Source of the DNA: Lachnospiraceae bacterium UBA3762
Lineage (GTDB): Bacteria > Bacillota > Clostridia > Lachnospirales > Lachnospiraceae
Length of the DNA: 64,000 bases
Assembly: GCA_002371615.1 (NCBI GenBank)
Contig: DFGA01000042.1
Span: 119,018-183,017 of the forward strand
Reading direction: 5' to 3'
The translations under genes and the position numbers were made by a program. The notes beneath the pieces were generated by a model. That model made no database searches. It was not told the origin of the DNA and saw nothing but the letters and a program-made list of their open reading frames with translations. This document shows positions 44,457-54,469 of the stretch, in pieces. Each line of letters starts with the position of its first letter. Positions within the stretch are counted from its first letter, which is position 1.

Positions 44457-46627
44457 ACAAAGTATTAAAGATCATGATATGTCTGAGCCTTTGCGTACTG
44501 ATAAATACAAGAGTATATGCAGATGAGACAGACAAATTAAAGGTTGACATAACATCAAAAAGCGGAGAATCGGTACTTATCAAATCCGGGAACTGGTTCT
44601 ATACGGCCCTTCCGGTTTTATTCACCCTGCCGGAAAAAAACGGGGATAATTACTACAGCATAAGCACTGATGGAGGACTATCATTCGGAAATTATGTAAA
44701 AATGGACACGGATAATGTAATGCTTTATCCGGATGATAAGACAGCTCCCGACGGAAGGTGGCAGATAAGATTTGCAAATGTACTTGAGGGCGTGAAGAAG
44801 GACTCGGAAATATACATGGTGTGTTTTGATGTCACGCCTCCGGTGATCGATCTTTCCGAAAGAGGGCATTTTTCATTAAGTGACGATACCGGGATAATGA
44901 GTTATCACGTAAAAAGCAAAGAGGATATTGCGGATCAAAAACAGTTTAAAGACAGTGAGATGGTAAAGACATTCGAAGATGATATCAAGCCGGGCAATAC
45001 GATCAGGTACGGCGATGAAATCATCATAACATGCGAGGATATTGCGGGCAATCAATCGGTACTAAGTTATGAATACATGATAGATGAAGGGGTTCCGCAA
45101 TTAACGACGGAAGGAATATCGGACGGGTCGAGGCTCGGAACAGGCGGGAAATTAAGAGTAAAAGCAAGGGATAACGAATCCGAAAGTTATGTAAACTACA
45201 CGGCGGAGCGGATGACAGGTGACGAGATAATATCAACTTCCGGGTACAATCTTTCTTCCGATACGGAATTATCATTTGATGACGATGGTAAATATAAGGT
45301 GGTGTTATATGCAACAGACAGCGCACAAAACGAGAGCGTGAAGCAGACTCTGAGCTTTATTGTAGACCGCATGGCCCCAACGGTAAATATATCCGGAATA
45401 AGTGACGGCGTTGATATAAGATCTCCGGCAAAGGTCGCACTGGAAGTGGAGGACGATATGTATGAAGATACAGAAGTTTACATAAATCTAATGCGGAGTA
45501 CACTGGGAGGCACGGAGAATATCCCGATAAGTCCATACAATCTTAATGCTGTTCATGATATAAGAGAAGTTGACATAATTGCAGACGGCGAATATTTGAT
45601 GTGCGTGTCGGCTAAGGACGGGACAGGAAATGTAACCGAAAAAAACTGCAGATTCCGTATAGACAAAACCGCCCCGGATATATCGGTTACCGGAATCAGG
45701 GAAGGAGAGATCACAAATGAAAAAAGCATTATGAGATTTTGTGCCGGGGAAATGTTTTATGATTCTACAGTCATGTCCGTCGTTCTTGAGAAGAAAAAGG
45801 GGGATAGTTATGTTGCGGTCTCGAATGATGCTCAGGTAATGAGGTCGGCAAGGGATTATGTAGATATTACGGCGGATGGAGAGGGAGATTACAGACTGAC
45901 ATGCACTGCATCGGACAGAAGCGGTAATACTTCCCAACAGACAGTGTCGTTTACTGTCGATTATACGCCACCGGTCATTTCGAAGATATCAGGTTATGAC
46001 GGCAGGTTTCTCAAATCGTTTTCGCTTGTAAAGGGGATTGCGGATTACGTAAGCGATGCATCGCCGTTTACTGCCAAAACCTATCTTAATGATACAGAGA
46101 TAAAACCCGATGATGTCATAATTGAAGAGGGAAAGTATATACTTACCGTTATTGCCGAGGACGCTGCATCAAATGCGTCGGAAGAGTCGGTTTCGTTTAT
46201 AGTGGATCACACTTCTCCGCAGGTTGTTCTCTCGGGATTTGACAGGAACGGAAATATCAGAAAGGGGAGTGTGGTCAAAGTAGGTCTGCTTGAGGCGGAT
46301 GACACACTGGAGAGCGTTATATTTAACGGAAGAAACATTCTGATAGATTCGGACAATACCGCAACAATAGCCGTAAATGAATACGGCCGGTATAATCTGG
46401 AGATAAGGGCAGCGGACCGGGCAGGAAACGTTACGGATACGAATATCGGAACAGAATGCTATATGTACGGCGGAGTATTTGGTGATTATACGGTGGAAGA
46501 AAAAACTATTTCGGCTGCAGCTGATTCGGGTGGTGAAATTGACATCAGAGGCCTGCTGGTCGGGCTTGCGTCGGTCCTGTCCGGCACTTTCGGCCTGACA
46601 TACAGAACGTATTTATCGGGTAAGTAG
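44453..46627 (+). CDS. Secreted tandem Ig-like repeat protein
   Basis: The 724-residue protein has a signal peptide (MICLSLCVLINTRVYA) and at least four tandem Ig-like repeats of about 80-90 residues, each opening with a VDxTxPxV-type motif (VDRMAPTVNISGISDG, IDKTAPDISVTGIREG, VDYTPPVISKISGYDG, VDHTSPQVVLSGFDRN). A hydrophobic C-terminal segment (LLVGLASVLSGTFGLTY) may be a membrane anchor. Its start overlaps the previous stop by 4 bases, so the three genes from 41000 form one translated unit. Function unknown; adhesion or envelope sensing is a guess. Confidence 0.75.
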   Translation: MNKVLKIMICLSLCVLINTRVYADETDKLKVDITSKSGESVLIKSGNWFYTALPVLFTLPEKNGDNYYSISTDGGLSFGNYVKMDTDNVMLYPDDKTAPDGRWQIRFANVLEGVKKDSEIYMVCFDVTPPVIDLSERGHFSLSDDTGIMSYHVKSKEDIADQKQFKDSEMVKTFEDDIKPGNTIRYGDEIIITCEDIAGNQSVLSYEYMIDEGVPQLTTEGISDGSRLGTGGKLRVKARDNESESYVNYTAERMTGDEIISTSGYNLSSDTELSFDDDGKYKVVLYATDSAQNESVKQTLSFIVDRMAPTVNISGISDGVDIRSPAKVALEVEDDMYEDTEVYINLMRSTLGGTENIPISPYNLNAVHDIREVDIIADGEYLMCVSAKDGTGNVTEKNCRFRIDKTAPDISVTGIREGEITNEKSIMRFCAGEMFYDSTVMSVVLEKKKGDSYVAVSNDAQVMRSARDYVDITADGEGDYRLTCTASDRSGNTSQQTVSFTVDYTPPVISKISGYDGRFLKSFSLVKGIADYVSDASPFTAKTYLNDTEIKPDDVIIEEGKYILTVIAEDAASNASEESVSFIVDHTSPQVVLSGFDRNGNIRKGSVVKVGLLEADDTLESVIFNGRNILIDSDNTATIAVNEYGRYNLEIRAADRAGNVTDTNIGTECYMYGGVFGDYTVEEKTISAAADSGGEIDIRGLLVGLASVLSGTFGLTYRTYLSGK

Positions 46628-46631
46628 CAAA

Positions 46632-46660
46632 TTGACTATTCGGTCGTAACGTTGTAAATT
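46632..46660 (+). promoter_or_regulatory. Candidate promoter placing +1 at the ispG start codon
   Basis: TTGACT at 46632-46637, a 17-base spacer, then TAAATT at 46655-46660. The expected transcription start, 6-7 bases after the -10 box, is the A of the ispG ATG at 46667. The 39-base gap has no ribosome binding site, which fits a leaderless message. Confidence 0.45.
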
Positions 46661-46666
46661 ATTATC

Positions 46667-47722
46667 ATGTTAAGAGATAAAACAAAAGTGATAAAAATAG
46701 GAAACAGGGTTATCGGAGGAGGCAATCCGGTCCTGATCCAGTCGATGACGAATACCAAGACCGGAGATGTTGAGGCTACGGTTTCACAGATAAAGCGTCT
46801 GGAAGAGGCGGGCTGTGATATAGTCAGATCAACCGTGCCTGACGCCAACGCGGCAAAAGCCATATCCGCAATAAAAAAAGAGATCAGTATCCCTCTTGTA
46901 GCGGACATTCATTTTGATTACAAAATGGCCATCGCCGCAATTGAAAACGGCGCCGACAAGATAAGGATCAACCCGGGAAACATAGGGTCAAAGGAAAGAC
47001 TGGTGGAAGTAGTCCGTGCTGCAAAAGAGAGAAACATTCCGATACGTGTCGGTGTAAACAGCGGTTCTTTGGAAAAGGAAATAGTTGCGAAATATAACGG
47101 AGTTACTGCCGGAGGAATTGTTGAGTCTGCGCTTGATAAAGTTCATATGATCGAAGAGTGCGGATATGACAATATCGTAGTGTCGATAAAATCATCGGAT
47201 GTACTTATGACTGTAGCTGCCCATGATGAACTGGCTCCCGTATGTCCTTATCCGCTTCATGTGGGTATAACCGAATCCGGGACGCTTCATTCGGGCAACA
47301 TCAAATCATCGGTGGGCTTAGGTATAATTCTTAATAAAGGTATAGGAGATACGATCCGTGTATCTTTGACCGGAGATCCGGTAGAGGAAGTTGTTACCGC
47401 AAAACTGATCCTTAAGAGTCTGGGACTTCGCAAGGGTGGTATTGATGTTGTTTCGTGTCCTACATGCGGCCGGACAAACATTGATCTTATACCGCTTGCA
47501 AATGAGGTTGAGAAACTTGCGGCCGGATATGATCTTGATATCAAAGTCGCCGTGATGGGGTGCGTTGTAAACGGTCCCGGAGAAGCGAAGGAGGCCGACC
47601 TTGGTATAGCCGGTGGAAACGGTGAGGGGCTTCTGATCAAAAAAGGCGAGATAGTCAGAAAAGTTCCCGAAAATGAACTGCTCGCAGTGCTTAAATACGA
47701 ATTGGATAATTGGAATAAATAG
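46667..47722 (+). CDS. ispG: 4-hydroxy-3-methylbut-2-enyl diphosphate synthase IspG
   Basis: Iron-sulfur enzyme of the MEP pathway (GcpE). The 351 residues include the TIM-barrel start VLIQSMTNTKTGDVEATVSQ and the 4Fe-4S ligands CPTC (SCPTCGRTNIDL) and the Cys and Glu of VMGCVVNGPGEA. Normal length. There is no Shine-Dalgarno sequence before the ATG. In related genomes ispG follows rseP directly; here a three-gene module separates them. polC follows by 3 bases. Confidence 0.97.
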   Translation: MLRDKTKVIKIGNRVIGGGNPVLIQSMTNTKTGDVEATVSQIKRLEEAGCDIVRSTVPDANAAKAISAIKKEISIPLVADIHFDYKMAIAAIENGADKIRINPGNIGSKERLVEVVRAAKERNIPIRVGVNSGSLEKEIVAKYNGVTAGGIVESALDKVHMIEECGYDNIVVSIKSSDVLMTVAAHDELAPVCPYPLHVGITESGTLHSGNIKSSVGLGIILNKGIGDTIRVSLTGDPVEEVVTAKLILKSLGLRKGGIDVVSCPTCGRTNIDLIPLANEVEKLAAGYDLDIKVAVMGCVVNGPGEAKEADLGIAGGNGEGLLIKKGEIVRKVPENELLAVLKYELDNWNK

Positions 47723-47725
47723 TTA

Positions 47726-50700
47726 ATGGAAAAGAAATTTTTTGATGTTTTTTCATCGCTCGTTGTTTCCGATGATGACAGAGAATTAATGGAAGAGACC
47801 AAAGTTACAAGGTTGGTCTCTTCTTCACGTCGTGATAAGCTTCACATACATCTTGTCAGTGATTATATCATCCCCAAGGACAGAATATATGCTATGGAGA
47901 GAGAGATCGGAAAGCAGTATTACCCTAACGCTTCCGTCAGCATCAGGATCATAGAAAGGTTTAATCTCGGGGATGCATATACGGCAAAAGCAATCATTAC
48001 CCAATACAAAAACAGTATTATAACCGAAGCTTCAAAAGTAAATCCTGCATGGGTGGATCTGCTTATGCATGCTGATTTTGATTTTTCCGAAGGGGATAAT
48101 TCAATAATCCTTGTTCTTGAAGATCGGCTTATTGCCCACGATATGTCAGAAGAGATAGCGGATTTTCTAGATCATGCGATAAATGAAAGATGCCGTACAT
48201 CATTCGGGATAACAGTTTCCTTCAAGGAAAAAGAGGTACGCCAGAGTTTTATACATTCAAAAGAGCGGATGCTTGAAGAAGTAAGGAAGATATCATTTGA
48301 AACCCTTGAAACGGTGGATGTCAAACCTTCGGATGATGGCAGGGTAGAGATCCCCAAGAGAACATCGGACGAAGAATTCCTCATGTACGAAAAAATGGCG
48401 GATGATAACGATGTTTATAATATATACTCCGCAGGACCCGTATCGATACCGCAACCGCAAGCGCAACCGCAACCGCAACCGGAGAAAGGTGCTGACACTG
48501 ATACAAAAGAGATTTCAAAAGGCAGATTTAATAAGAGAAAAGAACCTTCGAATCCTGATGTGATCTTCGGAAAGGATTTTACGGAAGGTCCCATGAATAT
48601 ATGTGATATAGACGGGGATATCGGAACGGTAATAATCCGCGGACAGATATGTGCTTTAGATGTCCGGGACACAAGAACCGGCAAGAAAATGGTTACGTTT
48701 TCGGTGACTGATTTTACCGATACGATAGATGTCAAGCTTTTCCCGAGGGAAGACCAGCAGGAGCGGCTTTTTGACTATATCGGTGAAGGAAAATTTGTAA
48801 TGATCAAGGGTACGACCGGGATCGATAAATATGACGGAATGCTTTCCCTCGGATATATAGACGGAATCAAGAAAACCGGCGACTTTAGAGTTAAGCGCGA
48901 GGATAATGAGCCTGTAAAGCGTGTGGAACTTCATTGCCACACGAAGATGAGCGATATGGACGGAGTGTCCGATGTTTCGGACATAATCGACTGTGCAAGA
49001 AAATGGGGAATGGGAGCGATAGCTATAACAGACCACGGAGTTGTGCAGGCGTTTACCGAAGCTTTTCATCACATCAGAGACAAGAAGATAGATGATTTTA
49101 AAGTCATATACGGAATGGAAGGGTACGTTGTCGATGATACGGCAAAGATTGCGGTTAACCCGGAAAATCACACGATAAAAGATATGTTTGTCGTTTTCGA
49201 TATCGAGACGACGGGATTTTCACCGACGGTGAACAATATAATCGAGATTGGGGCGGTTAAGATCTCGGAAGGGAAGATAGTTGACAGGTTTTCTACGTTC
49301 GTCAATCCGAAGGAGCCCATTCCTTACAGAATAGAAAAACTGACAGGTATCAATGATGCCATGGTTGAGGATGCACCGTTCATTAACGATGCACTCACGC
49401 AGTTTTCAAAGTTTTGTGAGGGAGCGGTATATGTTGCCCATAATGCAAACTTTGATATGGGATTCATTAAGGCCAAGGAAGAGGCGGCGGGCATAGTCCG
49501 CCAGTACAGTTACGTTGATACGCTTGGAATGGCAAGGCTTCTTGTGCCGGAGATCGCAAGGTTTAAGCTGGACAATCTGTGCAAATTCTTCAAGATCTCC
49601 CTTGAAAATCATCACCGGGCTGTGGACGATGCCGAGGCTACCGCACATATTTTCCTAAAACTCATAGAGAGGCTTGCGGCGAAAAATGTTGATACTCTGA
49701 CGGGCTTAAACGATCTGTGCGCCTCATCCGATGAGAAGATCAGAAAATCACCGAGCAATCATATAATTCTTCTTGCCGCAAATGAGACCGGAAGGATCAA
49801 TCTGTACAAGCTTGTCTCCCAGTCTCATATCAGGTACTACAACGGGCATGCCAAGATACCCAAGAGTCTGATAGAGAAGCACCGCGAGGGGCTGATAATC
49901 GGATCGGCCTGCGAACAGGGAGAACTGTATCAGGCAATTATAAGCAAGAGGAGTGAAGACGAGATACTCCGTATTGCCGGGTTTTATGACTATCTTGAGA
50001 TCCAGCCTAACGGCAATAACGAATTCATGATCAGAGAGGAACGTTTCGAAGATATTAATTCCGAAAAGGACCTCGAGGATATTAACAAAAAGATAATTGA
50101 GATAGGCGATATGCTCGGCAAACCCGTGGTTGCAACGTGTGACGTTCATTTCCTAAATCCCGAGGATGAAGTGTACCGCCGTGTTCTTATGGCGGGCAAA
50201 GGATTTAAGGATGCGGATATGCAGGCACCGCTTTTCCTTCGAACAACAGAGGAAATGCTTGCGGAGTTTGATTATCTTGGGTATGACAAGGCTTATGAGG
50301 TCGTTGTTACCAATACCCGTAAGATCGCGGATATGATCGAGACAATAGAACCGGTGCGTCCCGACAAGTGTCCTCCCGTGATCGAAAATTCCGATAAGAT
50401 CCTTACGGATATTTGCTACAGAAGAGCAAGGGAAATATATGGGGATGATCTGCCACAGCAGGTTTCGGCGAGGCTTGATAGGGAACTTCATTCTATAATT
50501 ACAAACGGTTTTGCCGTCATGTATATAATAGCCCAAAAACTTGTGTGGAAATCAAACGAGGACGGATATCTCGTAGGCTCGAGAGGATCTGTCGGATCTT
50601 CATTTGTTGCCACGATGGCCGGTATTACCGAAGTTAATCCGCTGCCTCCCCATTATTATTGCTCATCCTGTCATTATGTGGATTTTGATTCCGAGGAAGT

Positions 50701-52294
50701 CAGGGCTTATGCCGGAAGAGCGGGTTGCGATATGCCCGATAAATTGTGTCCCAAATGTGGGGCGCCTCTTAAAAAAGACGGTTTTGATATACCTTTTGAA
50801 ACGTTCCTCGGTTTCAAAGGAGATAAAGAGCCCGATATCGATCTGAATTTCTCCGGAGAGTACCAGTCAAAGGCCCATAAGTATACAGAAGTTATATTCG
50901 GTGCAGGCCAGACTTTCAGGGCGGGGACCATCGGAACACTTGCGGACAAGACTGCATACGGGTATGTAAAAAGATATTTCGAAGATAAACATATGGACAA
51001 AAGACCTTGCGAGATCGACAGGCTTGCAAGAGGATGTACGGGTGTGCGGCGTACTACGGGACAGCATCCCGGAGGTATTATAGTTCTGCCCCGGGGAGAG
51101 GATATTGACTCCTTTACACCGATACAGCATCCCGCCGATGATATGAAGTCGGATATTATAACGACACATTTTGATTATCACTCCATCGATCATAATCTGT
51201 TAAAGCTTGATATACTCGGACACGATGATCCTACAATGATCAGGATGCTTCAGGATCTTACCGGAACGGACCCCAAAGAGGTTGCACTTGATGATCCGGA
51301 AGTAATGAGTCTGTTTGCGTCGACCGAAGCTCTCGGAATAACCCCGGATGATATCGGAGGATGTCCTTTGGGGTGCCTCGGGATACCGGAATTCGGAACG
51401 GATTTTGTCATACAGATGCTTGTTGATACAAAGCCTTCTGCATTCTCCGATCTTGTCAGAATATCGGGTCTGTCCCACGGAACCGATGTCTGGCTTAATA
51501 ATGCACAGACCGTTATAGAAGAAGGCAAAGCGACCATTTCCACCGCCATATGTACAAGAGATGATATTATGACATATCTTATCAACATGGGTCTGGAGAG
51601 TTCACTTGCATTTAATATAATGGAGAAAGTCAGAAAAGGTACAGTAGCGAAAGGCAAGTGTGCCGAATGGCCCGAATGGAAACAGGAGATGCTTGATCAC
51701 GGAGTACCCGACTGGTATGTGTGGTCCTGCGAGAAGATAAAGTATATGTTCCCGAAAGCTCACGCTGCAGCTTATGTAATGATGGCGTGGCGTATCGCGT
51801 ATTATAAGATAAAGTATCCGCTTGCGTACTATGCGGCTTACTTTTCCATAAGGGCATCTGCGTTTTCATACGAGACAATGTGCCGCGGACGGGAGGTACT
51901 TGCTGAAGAGATTGCCCGCTACCGTAAGATGGCATCGGATTCATCCGTCAAGATGACGAGTAAACAGGAAAATACTCTGAAGGATCTGAAAATCGCTGAG
52001 GAGATGTATGCGAGGGGATACGATTTTTGCCCGATAGACATTTTCAAGGCAAGAGCGCATCACTGTCAGATCGTAGACGGCAAGATAATGCCAAGACTTG
52101 ACTGTATTGACGGCCTTGGAGACAAGGCAGCCGATGGTGTTACGGATGCTGTCAAAGACGGACCGTTTTTGTCGATCGATGATTTTATAGACAGGACCAA
52201 GGTTTCCAAGACGGTTACAGATCATATGGTGGAGCTGGGACTTCTGGAAGGACTGCCGCAGTCGAACCAGCTGTCGCTTTTTGATATATGTTGA
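47726..52294 (+). CDS. polC: DNA polymerase III alpha subunit, PolC type
   Basis: The Gram-positive replicative polymerase, 1522 residues. In order: N-terminal domain, OB fold (about 290-375, VIIRGQICALDV), PHP domain with HCH at 403-405, inserted DnaQ-type proofreading exonuclease (FDIETTG, D492/E494), second PHP half, palm/fingers with GSRGSVGSSFVATMAG, a four-Cys zinc site (CSSC, CPKC at about 976-1013) and catalytic DIDLNF near 1037. All key residues are intact. A Gln/Pro stretch (QPQAQPQPQPE) near 248 is a linker. Followed at short distance by an unrelated hydrolase gene. Confidence 0.98.
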   Translation: MEKKFFDVFSSLVVSDDDRELMEETKVTRLVSSSRRDKLHIHLVSDYIIPKDRIYAMEREIGKQYYPNASVSIRIIERFNLGDAYTAKAIITQYKNSIITEASKVNPAWVDLLMHADFDFSEGDNSIILVLEDRLIAHDMSEEIADFLDHAINERCRTSFGITVSFKEKEVRQSFIHSKERMLEEVRKISFETLETVDVKPSDDGRVEIPKRTSDEEFLMYEKMADDNDVYNIYSAGPVSIPQPQAQPQPQPEKGADTDTKEISKGRFNKRKEPSNPDVIFGKDFTEGPMNICDIDGDIGTVIIRGQICALDVRDTRTGKKMVTFSVTDFTDTIDVKLFPREDQQERLFDYIGEGKFVMIKGTTGIDKYDGMLSLGYIDGIKKTGDFRVKREDNEPVKRVELHCHTKMSDMDGVSDVSDIIDCARKWGMGAIAITDHGVVQAFTEAFHHIRDKKIDDFKVIYGMEGYVVDDTAKIAVNPENHTIKDMFVVFDIETTGFSPTVNNIIEIGAVKISEGKIVDRFSTFVNPKEPIPYRIEKLTGINDAMVEDAPFINDALTQFSKFCEGAVYVAHNANFDMGFIKAKEEAAGIVRQYSYVDTLGMARLLVPEIARFKLDNLCKFFKISLENHHRAVDDAEATAHIFLKLIERLAAKNVDTLTGLNDLCASSDEKIRKSPSNHIILLAANETGRINLYKLVSQSHIRYYNGHAKIPKSLIEKHREGLIIGSACEQGELYQAIISKRSEDEILRIAGFYDYLEIQPNGNNEFMIREERFEDINSEKDLEDINKKIIEIGDMLGKPVVATCDVHFLNPEDEVYRRVLMAGKGFKDADMQAPLFLRTTEEMLAEFDYLGYDKAYEVVVTNTRKIADMIETIEPVRPDKCPPVIENSDKILTDICYRRAREIYGDDLPQQVSARLDRELHSIITNGFAVMYIIAQKLVWKSNEDGYLVGSRGSVGSSFVATMAGITEVNPLPPHYYCSSCHYVDFDSEEVRAYAGRAGCDMPDKLCPKCGAPLKKDGFDIPFETFLGFKGDKEPDIDLNFSGEYQSKAHKYTEVIFGAGQTFRAGTIGTLADKTAYGYVKRYFEDKHMDKRPCEIDRLARGCTGVRRTTGQHPGGIIVLPRGEDIDSFTPIQHPADDMKSDIITTHFDYHSIDHNLLKLDILGHDDPTMIRMLQDLTGTDPKEVALDDPEVMSLFASTEALGITPDDIGGCPLGCLGIPEFGTDFVIQMLVDTKPSAFSDLVRISGLSHGTDVWLNNAQTVIEEGKATISTAICTRDDIMTYLINMGLESSLAFNIMEKVRKGTVAKGKCAEWPEWKQEMLDHGVPDWYVWSCEKIKYMFPKAHAAAYVMMAWRIAYYKIKYPLAYYAAYFSIRASAFSYETMCRGREVLAEEIARYRKMASDSSVKMTSKQENTLKDLKIAEEMYARGYDFCPIDIFKARAHHCQIVDGKIMPRLDCIDGLGDKAADGVTDAVKDGPFLSIDDFIDRTKVSKTVTDHMVELGLLEGLPQSNQLSLFDIC

Positions 52295-52311
52295 TGGGAG
52301 AGCCTGTATAT

Positions 52312-53712
52312 ATGATAAAAAAGATTCACATGGGACCTGCAAAGTGTGCTCTTGATATCGGTGACGGGAGCGAGAGAGGCGAATACGTGAATCAGGATTA
52401 TATCCTGAATGTATTGGGACGTCCCCACAGAGCGGTTAACATAATGTACACATATTATCCGAAGGATAAACAGTGGCCGATGCGTATTTCAGAGGCCTGT
52501 GCGGATATGAATGTGAATTTTGCATGGGATTACCCTTACGATGATTATCCGCCGTTTGTGCCCGATGGTTCGCAGTTTGAACAGATGCGTGACATCAGAA
52601 GGCACGGCCAGGATGTTATGTTAACTTTGACTGTTGACTGCTCCCTTGATGACAATGAACTCATAAGTATTGCCGGGCAGTTATCGACCTTCGGACGCAT
52701 GATGCTGCGGATTAATCATGAGTGTAACGGTAACTGGTTCACCCACAACCGCCGGTATTCTTATGAGGAGATCGCGACATTTTTTGTAAGGTTTTGCAAA
52801 ATAGTAAAGGAGCATGCTCCGAATGTGAAAGTCATATTTTGCGCGGGCCTTGCCGGAGATAACGATAAGGTAGAGCTCGAGGACGTGTTTGCGGACGCTT
52901 ACCGCGCGGCCGATATCTGGTCTGCGGATAAGTATATCGCGCTTCATTACGGCTGGCCCTATGATAAAGCCGAGATCGGAGGAGAAAGATTTGAATCGCA
53001 GCCGGTCGGGAATGTGTTTGACGCTTTTGGCAGAACATACAGGAGGCTTCGATCTTTATTTGGTGATAAGCCCTTTATTCAGGCCGAATCAAATGCCGAC
53101 GGGGATGTAACGGGACCGATGCATCAGGGCAGTATCGTATCGTCCTATTATAACCTCGTAAGAGACAAGGGGGCGCAGTGGCTTACCGGTATTTCAATGT
53201 ACCAGTTCAGGGACAGGGGAAGACTCGGACTTGAGGTTCAGGATCCAAACAACGCTTCCGTTGGTATCGCACAGCCGCTTATGGCCGATTATAAAACGAT
53301 ATTATCCGATCCGTATTTCTCGCCGGCAATTGCAGTGACGGGCGAAGCCTCGTACCCTGCTACGCTTCGGTGGGGCGGCAGTGAAGATGCTGACGGAATT
53401 GAGATAGAGACGGAATTTGAGCGGACTCCGGAGTTTTGCGAAGTGACTATGCAGGAAGATCTCAGCCTTATGCTGGAGTTTAACGGAAGATGGTTTTACA
53501 AGGGAGTCGGTGTTACCGAGATCGATCTTATGCCTGCTTTTTTTGAACGCCCGCTTGCAGGCAGGGCAAATGTGCCGCTTAGGATTTTTGCAACGCCTCC
53601 CGACGGAGAAAATCACAAATGCGGCAGGGATGACTGGGCAACATCCCAATATTACGTGATGGCAGAAGAACCGCAATTCAGAATAAGGTACGTAACTACA
53701 TATGGAGAATAA
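52312..53712 (+). CDS. Putative GH26-like glycoside hydrolase, cytoplasmic
   Basis: A predicted (beta/alpha)8 hydrolase of 466 residues with a C-terminal beta domain. Acid/base candidate E137 lies in MMLRINHECNGNW, which resembles the GH26 RPxHExNGxW block; nucleophile candidate E259 lies in PFIQAESNAD at a strand end. There is no signal peptide, so it would act on imported oligosaccharides. The ATG at 52312 follows GGGAGAG; earlier TTG/ATG codons overlap polC. It overlaps the PHP gene by 11 bases. Substrate unknown; family assignment is moderate. Confidence 0.6.
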   Translation: MIKKIHMGPAKCALDIGDGSERGEYVNQDYILNVLGRPHRAVNIMYTYYPKDKQWPMRISEACADMNVNFAWDYPYDDYPPFVPDGSQFEQMRDIRRHGQDVMLTLTVDCSLDDNELISIAGQLSTFGRMMLRINHECNGNWFTHNRRYSYEEIATFFVRFCKIVKEHAPNVKVIFCAGLAGDNDKVELEDVFADAYRAADIWSADKYIALHYGWPYDKAEIGGERFESQPVGNVFDAFGRTYRRLRSLFGDKPFIQAESNADGDVTGPMHQGSIVSSYYNLVRDKGAQWLTGISMYQFRDRGRLGLEVQDPNNASVGIAQPLMADYKTILSDPYFSPAIAVTGEASYPATLRWGGSEDADGIEIETEFERTPEFCEVTMQEDLSLMLEFNGRWFYKGVGVTEIDLMPAFFERPLAGRANVPLRIFATPPDGENHKCGRDDWATSQYYVMAEEPQFRIRYVTTYGE

Positions 53713-54469
53713 CAGAATAAAAACCATACCGGGCTATGAGTATATGTATGAAACACATTCGCATTCGAAGGAGTCGAGTGCATGTGCAAAAGATTCAGCC
53801 GTAGATATGGCAAAAGCACATAAGTCGGCGGGATATACGGGAATGATCCTTACCAACCATAACTGGGGAGGCAATACATCCGTTAGCCGTGAACTGTCAT
53901 GGAACGATTTTCTTGATGCATTTTTTGAGCCCTACTACCTTGCAAAGAGGTGGGGGGATGAGAATGATTTTCAGGTTTTCCCGGGATATGAGGCTGGATA
54001 TAACGGAACAGAGTTTCTTATTTTCGGTCTCGATATTAAGTGGATGCACGATCATCCGGAGATCAGGGATGCTTCTGTTGAGGAACAGTTTGAGATCGTG
54101 CACTCCGGAGGCGGTATTGTCGTTCACGCACATCCTTACCGCGAGGCCTTTTATATTAAGGAGATCAGGCTGTTTCCCGAATATATCGATGCGGTTGAAG
54201 GCATAAACGCAGCGCACTGTCCGTACAACGGTCTTGCGGATAATACGGCATTTAACGAAAAAGCTTTGAATTATGCCAGTAAACTTGGTATGTTAATAAC
54301 AGGCGGAAGCGACATACACAGCGTTAACCTTATTGGAGGCGGAATGGCGTTTCCGAGGAAATTAAAAGATATTAATGATTTTGTTTCGGTTATAAAAAAT
54401 GCAGGGGCGGACGATTACCGTGTGACAGACGGAACGAACATTTATGACGCCTGTGGGAGAAGACTATGA
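53702..54469 (+). CDS. PHP-domain metal-dependent phosphoesterase
   Basis: A 255-residue stand-alone PHP protein. Metal ligands are visible: YETHSHSKESS (HxH near 14-16), TNHNWGG (the usual TDH is TNH), VVHAHPYRE, and the late GSDIHSVN. Relatives hydrolyse nucleoside bisphosphates or sugar phosphates. It overlaps both neighbours (11 and 4 bases), so it is co-translated with the hydrolase and the diguanylate cyclase. Substrate not predictable from sequence. Confidence 0.85.
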   Translation: MENNRIKTIPGYEYMYETHSHSKESSACAKDSAVDMAKAHKSAGYTGMILTNHNWGGNTSVSRELSWNDFLDAFFEPYYLAKRWGDENDFQVFPGYEAGYNGTEFLIFGLDIKWMHDHPEIRDASVEEQFEIVHSGGGIVVHAHPYREAFYIKEIRLFPEYIDAVEGINAAHCPYNGLADNTAFNEKALNYASKLGMLITGGSDIHSVNLIGGGMAFPRKLKDINDFVSVIKNAGADDYRVTDGTNIYDACGRRL

